Assembly (NCBI RefSeq): GCF_014697425.1
Contig: NZ_JACJRU010000008.1
Location: 124,001-188,000 of the forward strand
Origin: Nostoc sp. FACHB-110
GTDB lineage: Bacteria; Cyanobacteriota; Cyanobacteriia; Cyanobacteriales; Nostocaceae
DNA: 64,000 nt
Direction of reading: 5' to 3'
Shown here: one piece after another, positions 46,717 through 56,600 of the stretch
Layout: each line of letters begins with the position of its first letter
How positions within the stretch are numbered: the stretch's first letter is position 1
Position numbers and translations under genes: made by a program
Notes under the pieces: model-generated
Told to the model about the DNA's origin: nothing
Seen by the model: only the letters and a program-made list of their open reading frames with translations
Database searches by the model: none

Positions 46717-49146
46717 ATGTCAGATACAAACTTTACTGCTACTGTTCCTTTGCAATCGGTATCATCAGAAATCACACAACCATCATCCATATTGTCCTTA
46801 CAAGCCAAAATATTAGCGATACGTAACGGCTTGCGCCAAGGACAACAACAAATGGCAGACTGGATATCTGGGCCTTTGGCGGTTTCTGCTGTTCCAGGCG
46901 CGGGTAAGTCTACAGGGATGGCGGCAGCGGCGGCAATCGCGATCGCGCGTCAGTATGAAAGTTTAGCCCTTTCGCGTTCGGCTGTTCATCGGCAGTTAGT
47001 AGTTGTGACTTTTACTCGTTCTGCGGCTGCTAATATTAAAGCGAAAATTCGTAAATATTTACGGGAAGATTTATCTTTACCACAAACAGGTTTTGCTGTC
47101 TATACATTACATGGACTGGCATTAAATATAGCAAGTCGTTACCCTGATTTGTCGGGTTTAGAGTTAGAAAATCTCACATTAATTACACCTAGCCAAAGCC
47201 ATCGCTTAATTCGGACAGCCGTAGAACAATGGATTAATAACAATCCTGAAAAATATTTTCGTTTATTAGAAGGACAACAATTTGATGGTGAAGAAACCGA
47301 AAGATTGCGCCGTCAATCTGTGTTACGGACAGAAGTATTACCAGACTTAGCAACTACAGTAATTCACGAAGCAAAAAGTTCTGGTTTATCACCAGAACAA
47401 TTGCAAAAATGGAGTCAACAAACTGCCGATGAATATGCAATTTTAAGTATTGCCGCCGGATTATACGAACAATATCAAAACTTAATGCGATCGCGCGACT
47501 TTATCGACTACGACGATATGATTCTTGCCGCCTTGCGCGTCTTAGAAAATAACAGCGCGCGCCGCATAGAACAAAACCAAGTATTCGCCGTTTTTGAAGA
47601 CGAAGCCCAAGACTCTAGCCCACTCCAGACAAGACTTTTAGAAATTTTAGCTTCTGATTCGGTAGAAGAAGCAGGGGAGCAGGGAAAGAATATATTATTA
47701 AGCACTCAGCACGCTGCTCAACTCCCGCTACCGCTAACAGCACTCAATCTCGTGAGAGTTGGCGATCCTAACCAAGCAATTAACTCTACTTTTACACCGG
47801 CCGACCCAATTTATTTTCGGCAATTTTGTGAGGAGTGCGATCGCAGTGAAAAATTAGCCACAATGAATCAAGCTGGTCGCAGTACAAGAATTATTATCGC
47901 TGCGGCTAACTTTGCTTTGGAATGGGTAAATAGCTTTTATGGAGCGAAAAACCAAAAATCTGCTCATCTGGTTTCTTCTCCCTTCCGTTCGCAGACAATT
48001 TACCCAGTGAGTAGCAACGACCCACAAAAAAATGCCAACCCCGCACCAGAAGGTAAAGGGCTAGAACTCTACACACCCCGAGATATTCATCACACAGTCG
48101 AATTGCTAAGTAAAAGAATAGTTGAGTTATTTGCACCAGACCCTACAAATACTCGTGCGGCGGTGTTAGTCAGAGAAAATCGCCAAGGTCGATGGCTAGC
48201 AGAAATGCTGGCTCCTGTATGCAAAGAGCATAAAATTACACTTTACGATGTGGGGGAACGCGATCGCCGTTCTCATGTACCGCAAGAAATTTTGGCATTA
48301 TTGCAATTTTGCGATCGACCCCACTCACCAGATTACTTAAAAGCTGCCTTAGAAGTATTGGTACAACGGCAATTAGTTCCTACCCAAGACCTCAACGCCT
48401 TGGCTAGTTTACCCGAAGAATTTTTATACCCAGGCCCTTTAGCAGCAGCCCAAGCAGAACCCGTAGAAAAAGCCGCTCACCTTTGTCGTAGCCTGTTGCG
48501 CGCTCGGCTAGAACTCCCGCTTTATCAGTTAATATCCTTTCTAGCTTTGACATTGAATTATGACCAAGCCGAATTAGCAACTGCTGACAAACTTGCAGAA
48601 CGAGTCAATCAGCAAATAGCTGGTAATAGTTCAATGGGTGCAATGCTGTCAGCTTTAAGCGAAATTGTCAGTTCTGAACGCTTTGAGCCTGTAGAAACAG
48701 AAGATTTAGAAGCGCACTACACCCGTACTAATCAACTCACCATTATTACCATGCACAAAGCTAAAGGCTTAGATTGGGACTATGTTTTTATTCCCTTTCT
48801 GCATGAAAATTTGATTCCTGGGCGGTTTTGGGTTCCGCCACAAAGCCAGTTTGTGGGAGACTTCACCTTATCAGAAGTGGCACGCGCTCAAATTCGCGCC
48901 GCACTGCATGGAGAATTGGGCATACCTGATGTGACGCAAGCTTGGGAACAAGCCAAACACTTAAAAACGGCTGAAGAGTATCGTTTACTTTATGTGGCGA
49001 TGACAAGAGCCAAGCGTTTGTTATGGATGTCTGCGGCACAAAAAGCACCGTTTACTTGGAGTAAGCCAGATAATTTACAAGAACAAGCTCCTTGTCCGGT
49101 GTTTCCGGCGTTAAAGCGGCAGTTTCCAGAATCAGTTGAAGTATGA
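46717..49146 (+). CDS. UvrD/Rep-type superfamily 1 DNA helicase
   Basis: An 809-residue SF1A helicase. Motif I is AVPGAGKST at about residue 58, Ia/Ib contain VVTFTRSAAANIKAKI and FAVYTLHGLAL, motif II is EDEAQD, motif III/IV VRVGDPNQAI, motif V TIITMHKAKGLDWDYVFIP and motif VI LLYVAMTRAKRLLW. All helicase motifs are intact. Between motif II and GDPNQAI, at about residues 311-342, an extra segment (VEEAGEQGKNILLSTQHAAQ) is encoded by STRR-like DNA. No nuclease domain. Likely a repair helicase. Followed after 3 nt by a frame for the Uma2 gene, so possibly co-transcribed. Confidence 0.93.
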   Translation: MSDTNFTATVPLQSVSSEITQPSSILSLQAKILAIRNGLRQGQQQMADWISGPLAVSAVPGAGKSTGMAAAAAIAIARQYESLALSRSAVHRQLVVVTFTRSAAANIKAKIRKYLREDLSLPQTGFAVYTLHGLALNIASRYPDLSGLELENLTLITPSQSHRLIRTAVEQWINNNPEKYFRLLEGQQFDGEETERLRRQSVLRTEVLPDLATTVIHEAKSSGLSPEQLQKWSQQTADEYAILSIAAGLYEQYQNLMRSRDFIDYDDMILAALRVLENNSARRIEQNQVFAVFEDEAQDSSPLQTRLLEILASDSVEEAGEQGKNILLSTQHAAQLPLPLTALNLVRVGDPNQAINSTFTPADPIYFRQFCEECDRSEKLATMNQAGRSTRIIIAAANFALEWVNSFYGAKNQKSAHLVSSPFRSQTIYPVSSNDPQKNANPAPEGKGLELYTPRDIHHTVELLSKRIVELFAPDPTNTRAAVLVRENRQGRWLAEMLAPVCKEHKITLYDVGERDRRSHVPQEILALLQFCDRPHSPDYLKAALEVLVQRQLVPTQDLNALASLPEEFLYPGPLAAAQAEPVEKAAHLCRSLLRARLELPLYQLISFLALTLNYDQAELATADKLAERVNQQIAGNSSMGAMLSALSEIVSSERFEPVETEDLEAHYTRTNQLTIITMHKAKGLDWDYVFIPFLHENLIPGRFWVPPQSQFVGDFTLSEVARAQIRAALHGELGIPDVTQAWEQAKHLKTAEEYRLLYVAMTRAKRLLWMSAAQKAPFTWSKPDNLQEQAPCPVFPALKRQFPESVEV

Positions 49147-49176
49147 AGTGTGAAATTAAACTATACGGTATGTCTT

Positions 49177-49755
49177 ATGTCACTGACAATCAAAGACTTA
49201 GAACAATTACAGTCACAAAATCCTGATTTGCGGATGGAGCTTGTAGAGGGGAACATTGTTGTTATTGGGCCATCCGATTATGAGTCAGACGAAATAGGTT
49301 CTCGTCTGCTGACATTTTTGAATGTTTGGGTTATGCCACGCAAATTAGGCAGAGTTACGGGTTCTAGTGCTGGTTTTATCTTGCCAAGTATGGAAACTGA
49401 TGAAACTTCTGGCGACACTGAAAAAAGAAACTTACGCGCTCCTGATGTTTCCTTTGTGCGAGCCGAACGACTCAAGAAAACTAAGCGTGACTTTGTGGAG
49501 TTAGTACCCGACTTGATGGTTGAGGTAAAATCCAAAAGCGATCGTCTCAAACCATTAGAAGAAAAGATTAAATTATTTTTAGAACTTGGAGCTACTGTAG
49601 GTATTCTTATTGATCCCGACAAACTTTTAGTCAAAGTTTATCGTCCTCACCTAGAACCAGTCGTTTTAACAGATAACGATAAATTGACAATACCAGAACT
49701 AATTCCAGGTTGGGAAATAGCGATCGCCGAACTTTGGCCCCCAGAGTTTGATTAA
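49177..49755 (+). CDS. Uma2-family PD-(D/E)XK nuclease-like protein
   Basis: A 192-residue member of the Uma2 family (DUF820), greatly expanded in cyanobacteria. Features: LRMELVEGNIVVIGPS near the N-terminus, LRAPDVSFVRAERL with the conserved Asp, DLMVEVKSKSD as the E-x-K part of the nuclease core, and GATVGILIDPDKLLVKVYR. The catalytic pattern is intact. Substrate and role are unknown; no mobile element is adjacent. ATG 49177 gives the standard N-terminus; the frame extends upstream to 49150. Confidence 0.9.
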   Translation: MSLTIKDLEQLQSQNPDLRMELVEGNIVVIGPSDYESDEIGSRLLTFLNVWVMPRKLGRVTGSSAGFILPSMETDETSGDTEKRNLRAPDVSFVRAERLKKTKRDFVELVPDLMVEVKSKSDRLKPLEEKIKLFLELGATVGILIDPDKLLVKVYRPHLEPVVLTDNDKLTIPELIPGWEIAIAELWPPEFD

Positions 49756-49867
49756 CTTAACTTTAGCTATCTGTGCAATTTAGCAACAATCAAACTGTTT
49801 CATCCGTCAACCTACTTAGTCAAAAAGACTGACATATTGATTTTTATAATTTTTGAGGTATGACGGT

Positions 49868-50893
49868 ATGAAATCAAATATTCATTCTTCAATAACTAAT
49901 ATTACTAGCAAGCCTTCAACAAAGGTGGCTTTAACTCTGGCTTTAGCAAGCTTGCTATCTGTTGGACAAGGATTTATTGGTGATTACTCGGTTGAAGCTG
50001 CTCCTCGTGGCGAATCACTACAACTGTCGCAGCGCTTACCAGACCACTTTCGCAATCGTACCACTCGCCTACCAAGGGGAATTGCTAACAGTATCATTAG
50101 CGATGCCGCGAACCGTGCAGGAGTAGCGAACAGTCAAGCGAGAATTACCCGAGCGACACGCAGAACTTTTAGCAATCCTTGTAACTTTAACTTTGGCGAA
50201 GTTTGTACAAGGGAATACAACCCTATCCAAGGTTGGGAAGTAATTGCCCAGGTACGCGGCCAATCTTGGACTTATCATGTTGATGAGTCTGGGTCGCAGA
50301 TTGTTTTAGATCCGCAAATTGACGACTCAGGTACAGTCACAAACGATACTCTCCCAACCGCGATCTCTAATAAAATTTTACGGGATGCCGCTCGCCGTTC
50401 TAACACAGACACTAGTGATTTAAGAATTACCAAAACTACACGCCGAACTTTTAGCAATCCTTGTAACTTTAACTTTGGCGAAGTTTGCACTAGAGAATAC
50501 AACCCAATTGAAGGATGGGAGGTAATTGTGAGAGTTAATCGAGAGTCTTGGACTTATCATGTTGATGAGTCTGGGTCGCGCATTGTTTTAGATCCGCAAA
50601 TTGACGACTCTGGTATAGTGACAAACGATACCCTTCCAACCGCGATCGCTAATAAAATTTTACGGGATGCGGCTCGTCGTTCTGATGAAGATGAGAGTGA
50701 TTTAAGAATTAACCAAGCTACCCGCAAAACTTTTAGTAATCGTTGTAACTTCAACTTTGGCGAAGTTTGCACCAGAGAATACAACCCAATTGAAGGATGG
50801 GAAGTTGAGGTGAGGGTGCGCCGTCAAACTTGGACTTATCACGTTAATGAATCTGGTTCTCAAATCATTTTAGACCCGGATATTGAACGGTAA
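49868..50893 (+). CDS. Exported protein made of three 94-residue repeats
   Basis: A 341-residue protein with a signal-like N-terminus (KVALTLALASLLSVGQGFIG, then an Ala/Pro region) and three tandem repeats of exactly 94 codons (282 bp period; marker ACTTTTAG at 50165, 50447 and 50729). Each repeat holds an N-terminal helix (LPTAIANKILRDAARRS), a Cys pair in CNFNFGEVC, then EYNPIEGWEV and SWTYHV. The Cys pair suggests a disulfide in each domain outside the cytoplasm. ATG 49868 has GAGG 10 nt upstream. The family is not recognised; similarity between repeat DNA copies points to recent duplication or gene conversion. Confidence 0.8.
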   Translation: MKSNIHSSITNITSKPSTKVALTLALASLLSVGQGFIGDYSVEAAPRGESLQLSQRLPDHFRNRTTRLPRGIANSIISDAANRAGVANSQARITRATRRTFSNPCNFNFGEVCTREYNPIQGWEVIAQVRGQSWTYHVDESGSQIVLDPQIDDSGTVTNDTLPTAISNKILRDAARRSNTDTSDLRITKTTRRTFSNPCNFNFGEVCTREYNPIEGWEVIVRVNRESWTYHVDESGSRIVLDPQIDDSGIVTNDTLPTAIANKILRDAARRSDEDESDLRINQATRKTFSNRCNFNFGEVCTREYNPIEGWEVEVRVRRQTWTYHVNESGSQIILDPDIER

Positions 50894-50903
50894 ATTTGGT
50901 TAT

Positions 50904-50930
50904 TAGAGACGTGGCAATGCTACGTCTCTA
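50904..50930. terminator. 12-bp hairpin between the triple-repeat gene and rpmI
   Basis: TAGAGACGTGGC, loop AAT, GCTACGTCTCTA: twelve pairs including one G-U. It lies 11 nt past the stop, about 100 nt before rpmI, and may end the upstream transcript. The TAGAGACG arm recurs at 13672 and 60763, so it is also a dispersed repeat. Confidence 0.55.
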
Positions 50931-51032
50931 CGTTTTGGCAAAAATCAAATCTGAGAACCATATTGGCAATTCAAGAAATTAAATAGTATATAATGATGGA
51001 TCGTGTCGAATTGTCAAATTTAAAGCCAGCCA

Positions 51033-51230
51033 ATGCCTAAATTAAAGACCCGTAAAGCAGCAGCGAAACGGTTCCGCGCTACTGGTAGCGGTAAAATCGT
51101 CCGCCGCAAAGCTTTCAAGAACCACTTGCTAGAACACAAAACCACCAATAAAAAGCGTAAATTTTCTAAAATGGCGATTGTCAACGAGCGTGACGAAGAA
51201 AACGTACGCTTGATGCTTCCTTATTTGTAA
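51033..51230 (+). CDS. rpmI: Ribosomal protein bL35
   Basis: A 65-residue basic ribosomal protein: [20 protein letters not shown] start and [12 protein letters not shown] centre are canonical. It lies 32 nt upstream of rplT and is co-transcribed with it. infC, which precedes these genes in many bacteria, is not adjacent. Confidence 0.98.
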   Translation: MPKLKTRKAAAKRFRATGSGKIVRRKAFKNHLLEHKTTNKKRKFSKMAIVNERDEENVRLMLPYL

Positions 51231-51262
51231 TGTCAACTTTTCAGGTTTTCAGGAATTAAAAT

Positions 51263-51619
51263 ATGACTCGCGTAAAACGCGGTAACGTAGCTCGTAAACG
51301 CCGCAACAAAATTCTCAAATTAGCTAAAGGTTTCCGTGGTTCTCACTCTACTTTGTTTAGAACCGCTAACCAGCAAGTAATGAAAGCACTCCGCAGTGCA
51401 TACCGAGATCGCAAAAAACGCAAACGCGATTTTCGCCGTCTGTGGATTACTCGGATTAACGCTGCTGCTAGACAACATGGTTTAAGCTACAGCCAGTTGA
51501 TTGGTAATTTGAAAAAAGCTGATATCCAACTCAACCGCAAAATGTTGGCACAGTTGGCAGTTTTAGATCCTGCTAGCTTCAGCAAAGTAGCCGAGTTGGC
51601 CAGCCAAGCTAAAGCATAA
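51263..51619 (+). CDS. rplT: Ribosomal protein bL20
   Basis: A 118-residue 23S rRNA-binding assembly protein: [40 protein letters not shown] and [20 protein letters not shown] are the family blocks. In other bacteria L20 represses its own operon through a leader mimic of its rRNA site; the rpmI leader here (50931-51032) was not folded in detail. Start ATG 51263. Confidence 0.98.
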   Translation: MTRVKRGNVARKRRNKILKLAKGFRGSHSTLFRTANQQVMKALRSAYRDRKKRKRDFRRLWITRINAAARQHGLSYSQLIGNLKKADIQLNRKMLAQLAVLDPASFSKVAELASQAKA

Positions 51620-51663
51620 AGGTGGTAACGGATGAATAACCTTTGAAGGATGAAGTTTAAAGT

Positions 51664-52566
51664 ATGAAGGCTGAAGTTTACCCCAACGATAAATCTAGGG
51701 GTTTAGAGAAAAATGCCTCGTGGCTGAAAAAGTCGGCAATGCAACAAATCTCTGTTTCATCCTTTATCCTTTATCCTTTGTCCTTTATTCGGTTACGTTT
51801 GGTATTATCCGTTACCATTGCTCTTTTGCTCTTTTTGACGTTAGTCACAGGATTACCTGCATCTGCCGCAGAAATGCCTGAAATTGAGCGGCGGGGTTAT
51901 TTTAATATCGCTGTTAAAGATAACTTGCGTCCCTTAGGTTTTAGGGATGCTAACGGCAATCTCCAAGGCTTAGAAATTGAATTGGCGCAACGCTTGGCAG
52001 CCGACTTGCTGGGTAAAGCAAATGCTGTCAAGTTACAACCTGTAGCCAACCGCGATCGCTTATTGGTAGTCTTAAATCACAAAGTTGATTTTGCGATCGC
52101 TAGAGTCACGGCAACTGAATCACGCGCCCGTTTAGTTAGTTTCAGTGTGCCTTATTATTTTGATGGCACTTATTTAATTACCAAAGATGCCAGCATACAG
52201 CAGCTGCGAGATTTAGCCAAACGAAAAATTGCTGTACTCAACCACTCCAATACAATTGCTCAAGTACGTTATTACATTCCTAATGCTGGGTTAGTAGGTG
52301 TAAATTCTTACCAGGAAGCACAAGAGCAATTAGAAAATAATCAAGTTACGGCTTTTGCTGCCGATGCCAGCGTTTTAAGCGGTTGGCTGCAACAATACCC
52401 ACAATATCGACTGTTGCCAACCAAGCTATCGACAGAACCTTTATCTGTAGTCATGCCCAAGGGATTGCAATACGACGAACTGCGACGTAATGTAAATGAA
52501 GCGATCGCACGTTACACAGTTCAAGGTTGGTTAAAGCAACGCGCCCAATATTGGGGATTACCATAA
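51664..52566 (+). CDS. Periplasmic amino-acid-type solute-binding protein
   Basis: A substrate-binding protein of the SBP_bac_3 family (275-300 residues by start). The signal peptide ends near LVTGLPASAAE; the mature part begins IERRGYFNIAVKDNLRPLGF, then GLEIELAQRLAADLLG, VDFAIARVTATESRARLVSF and VPYYFDGTYLI, ending with a YTVQGWLKQRAQYWG helix. No permease or ATPase gene is adjacent. The start is uncertain: ATG 51664 lies in repeat-like DNA, ATG 51739 gives a better length, and the first residues after it (SFILYPLSFI) are encoded by a TTTATCC heptamer run. Confidence 0.85.
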   Translation: MKAEVYPNDKSRGLEKNASWLKKSAMQQISVSSFILYPLSFIRLRLVLSVTIALLLFLTLVTGLPASAAEMPEIERRGYFNIAVKDNLRPLGFRDANGNLQGLEIELAQRLAADLLGKANAVKLQPVANRDRLLVVLNHKVDFAIARVTATESRARLVSFSVPYYFDGTYLITKDASIQQLRDLAKRKIAVLNHSNTIAQVRYYIPNAGLVGVNSYQEAQEQLENNQVTAFAADASVLSGWLQQYPQYRLLPTKLSTEPLSVVMPKGLQYDELRRNVNEAIARYTVQGWLKQRAQYWGLP

Positions 52567-52691
52567 GGCAAAATGCAAACGGTAAAAGTTAAAAGAGTTA
52601 TTGTACTTTTGCCTTTTAACTTTTAACTTTTAACTTCTCTAAGGTTGATAATAGATAGAGAAATTAGTTTTAATCTTTGTCTTAGCAGGCG

Positions 52692-53216
52692 ATGAATGAT
52701 AATTTAGCTGTTGTTTACCTCTCGATTGTAGTAGCAATTCTGACATTTGCTGTTGTGAGTATTTTCCGCCAAATTCTCAAAACTCGGAAGTTAGAAAGCG
52801 CGTTTTCTAAACTGCAAAAAAAATTGGAGAAAGAAAAAGGTACAACTCAGGAATATTACGAGTTAGCCTGTATCTATTCTGAAAAAAAATTGTATACCCA
52901 GGCGATCGCGCTATTTCAAAAAGCTCTCAAAGCAGCAGAAGAAGAAGGCGAACAAGAAATTGCTCCTATTTATAATGGGCTAGGTTATACTTACTTTGCC
53001 CAAGAGCAATATGATCTAGCAATTCGTCAATACAAAGAAGCACTGAAACTTAAGCCAGATTATGTAGTTGCCTTGAATAATATTGGTCATGCCTATGAGC
53101 GCAAAAAATTAAATTCTCAAGCACTACAAAGTTACGAAGAAGCTCTCAAATTAGCTCCTAATAATTCCACCGCTAAACGTCGTGCTGAATCTTTGCGCCG
53201 TTTGGTTTCTGTATAG
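52692..53216 (+). CDS. ycf37: Ycf37-like TPR protein
   Basis: A 174-residue protein with one N-terminal membrane anchor (VVYLSIVVAILTFAVVSI), a charged coiled stretch (LESAFSKLQKKLEKEKG) and three tetratricopeptide repeats (about 55-165, for example APIYNGLGYTYFAQEQYDLA). This is the layout of Ycf37, a thylakoid protein that helps assemble or stabilise photosystem I. It is the last ordinary gene before the CRISPR region. Confidence 0.85.
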   Translation: MNDNLAVVYLSIVVAILTFAVVSIFRQILKTRKLESAFSKLQKKLEKEKGTTQEYYELACIYSEKKLYTQAIALFQKALKAAEEEGEQEIAPIYNGLGYTYFAQEQYDLAIRQYKEALKLKPDYVVALNNIGHAYERKKLNSQALQSYEEALKLAPNNSTAKRRAESLRRLVSV

Positions 53217-53254
53217 TTCAGGACTGATACCAATAGGTTAAGGTTCCTATCTTG

Positions 53255-53346
53255 TTTAGATCCCCGCAACCCACCCTTAAAAAAGGAGCTAATAACCCTC
53301 TTTTACCTCCTTTTTAAGGGAGTCGCCGCAGGCGGGGGGATCTAAA
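53255..53346. repeat. MITE-like palindromic repeat, copy B
   Basis: A 92-bp palindrome with ends TTTAGATCCCC and GGGGATCTAAA and inner arms CACCCTTAAAAAAGGAG and CTCCTTTTTAAGGG. It is the same family as 2284..2363. It lies just past ycf37 and immediately in front of the CRISPR leader. Confidence 0.75.
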
Positions 53347-53616
53347 TTTAGGTTCTCTAATGAGTACTCGACAAACCGGACTGGTCGCTATATCATGGTT
53401 ATATTAACTTGATGATTGACAAATCAAAGCGGGGTTCAAAAACCCGGGGTATTCGTCAAAATCACCAGAACCTTGACAACAAAATACTTACAGCGTTTCA
53501 TAGATTGGGAAAGTTGAGAATTAGTCGCAATTATGACGGCTGAAATTGACCTATTTTTGAGATTCGTCAAATCGCTTCCCAGGAAGCTTGCTCTGTAACA
53601 GTTTCAGAACAGCGCA
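53347..53616 (+). promoter_or_regulatory. CRISPR leader region
   Basis: AT-rich DNA directly in front of the first repeat, at the end of the array opposite the degenerate last repeat, as expected for a leader. The 10-mer ATTCGTCAAA occurs at 53451 and 53562. TTGACA at 53473 with TTTCAT 17 nt on is a plausible array promoter. No cas gene is present on either strand. Confidence 0.7.
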
Positions 53617-56600
53617 GTTTCTAACCACTAATTCCCCTCACGGGGACTGAAACGTAACCAGATTAGAACTATCACAGCTAGGACAATCTAAGTTTCTAAC
53701 CACTAATTCCCCTCACGGGGACTGAAACTTTGTGAGTCTTTCCAGGGTTAAAGTGATGTCTAGTAAGTTTCTAACCACTAATTCCCCTCACGGGGACTGA
53801 AACATGGATTCCGACGGATCAGCAATGGACACCGAAAAGTTTCTAACCACTAATTCCCCTCACGGGGACTGAAACGCTCCTGATTCTTCTAAATCAATCA
53901 GCACTTTATTAGAGTTTCTAACCACTAATTCCCCTCACGGGGACTGAAACAAAATAATTTTGCTTCTTGAGTATAATCAAATAAGTGTTTCTAACCACTA
54001 ATTCCCCTCACGGGGACTGAAACTCATTTTCTCTTTGATTCTTGATAGGGAGTTACCCATATTTCCTAGTTTCTAACCACTAATTCCCCTCACGGGGACT
54101 GAAACCCGCAAGTCTAAGTCTGGTTCTAAATTTTCAATTACGTTTCTAACCACTAATTCCCCTCACGGGGACTGAAACTTATCGTCACTCCAACATCGGA
54201 GGTTAATTCACAGTTAAGTTTCTAACCACTAATTCCCCTCACGGGGACTGAAACGTTACTCATGTTTAGCGGCAACGCGTCTCATACGTTTCTAACCACT
54301 AATTCCCCTCACGGGGACTGAAACTCGGAAACCTTGTTGCGTACCCACTTGTTGTTTTTGGTAGAGTTTCTAACCACTAATTCCCCTCACGGGGACTGAA
54401 ACCTAAAAATTCACTTCCGACATCGGAACAGTTATGAAAGTTTCTAACCACTAATTCCCCTCACGGGGACTGAAACATGAAGATTACCGGGCTAAAGCGT
54501 GGAGAGTTGGATGTTTCTAACCACTAATTCCCCTCACGGGGACTGAAACATTGAGGTAGGAGAGAATTCCAAAGAGGACTTATATGCGTTTCTAACCACT
54601 AATTCCCCTCACGGGGACTGAAACTGGCACTCCTCCAGAATCCTTCCCTGAAAGACGCTGTTTCTAACCACTAATTCCCCTCACGGGGACTGAAACCGCA
54701 TTACCCCAAATAATCACAGTGGAACCTCAAACAGTTTCTAACCACTAATTCCCCTCACGGGGACTGAAACACGCCACCAGATAAAAGTCTTCCGCGAATA
54801 CTACGGATTGGTTTCTAACCACTAATTCCCCTCACGGGGACTGAAACAGCGATTATTTATCGTCAATACAATGGTTTATCAAGAGTTTCTAACCACTAAT
54901 TCCCCTCACGGGGACTGAAACTTACGATCCTGAGACTGGGGAGTGGAGCGATCGCCCGTTTCTAACCACTAATTCCCCTCACGGGGACTGAAACTCAAGA
55001 AACTGGAGGTTAGTTAATGGATGAAATCTCTGTTTCTAACCACTAATTCCCCTCACGGGGACTGAAACATAGCATCAGACAATCTATCTAGCAAGTCTTG
55101 AGGGTTTCTAACCACTAATTCCCCTCACGGGGACTGAAACATAGTTATATGCAACCATGCCGTTGTCAGCAAGAGCGAGTTTCTAACCACTAATTCCCCT
55201 CACGGGGACTGAAACCAGTGAATTCGAGATATAAAATTATTGCCTGTAATGTTTCTAACCACTAATTCCCCTCACGGGGACTGAAACAGGAATCACAGAA
55301 ACTTAACCTCAAGCTGGCGGCAATGTTTCTAACCACTAATTCCCCTCACGGGGACTGAAACCAGAAGAAGAATTATTTATCAATAAGCGATCGCTAGTTT
55401 CTAACCACTAATTCCCCTCACGGGGACTGAAACACCTTACCGAATGCGTTCCTTAAAGACACGCTTGGGAGGTTTCTAACCACTAATTCCCCTCACGGGG
55501 ACTGAAACCTGACGGTAGCGCAGTTTACCAGACAGTTGAAGTTAGGTTTCTAACCACTAATTCCCCTCACGGGGACTGAAACACCTCTCGTGCCATATAT
55601 AACCACGTTCATTATTAAGTTTCTAACCACTAATTCCCCTCACGGGGACTGAAACTTTTGCGTCGTATCTCTACGGTCGTACTCGCAAGAGTTTCTAACC
55701 ACTAATTCCCCTCACGGGGACTGAAACACACGAACATGTGGTTAACACTTCCACTACTAGTATTGTTTCTAACCACTAATTCCCCTCACGGGGACTGAAA
55801 CTACCTAGTGTGATATATGATGGGTGTTCTTTGATAAGTTTCTAACCACTAATTCCCCTCACGGGGACTGAAACACGCCATTAACAAAGAACTGACCATA
55901 CAAAGAAACGTTTCTAACCACTAATTCCCCTCACGGGGACTGAAACGATGATATTTGCCTTAGCAAAGTTTTGAGACAGAGTTTCTAACCACTAATTCCC
56001 CTCACGGGGACTGAAACAATCCTAACCATTCGCTCATTAAACTATTAGCGGGTTTCTAACCACTAATTCCCCTCACGGGGACTGAAACTACTTCTCAACT
56101 TTTATCAAGATGCCCGACGCTGACAGTTTCTAACCACTAATTCCCCTCACGGGGACTGAAACAGGTTAGGGGGAACTAAAAGCTATTAAACAATAAGTTT
56201 CTAACCACTAATTCCCCTCACGGGGACTGAAACAACCAATGATGTGGCAGCTTTGGGTTATCCGTGGCGTATTTGGTTTCTAACCACTAATTCCCCTCAC
56301 GGGGACTGAAACAATGTCTGACGTGCATATTCAACTGCTTAGATTATTTTGTTTCTAACCACTAATTCCCCTCACGGGGACTGAAACCTCAACTTCAGCG
56401 AATTGTCATCTACCGCAGTAAGGTTTCTAACCACTAATTCCCCTCACGGGGACTGAAACTCGACATCAGCCAGAATTCGCCAAACGTCACCGCTAGTTTC
56501 TAACCACTAATTCCCCTCACGGGGACTGAAACTACGAAGATACCCACTGCCAACAGTCACGCTGAGTTTCTAACCACTAATTCCCCTCACGGGGACTGAA

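Noticed and set aside
53435..53456. GGGTT/AACCC hairpin in the CRISPR leader as a tracrRNA-like or terminator element
   Set aside because: Only five pairs, no T tract and no complementarity to the repeat that would support a tracrRNA.
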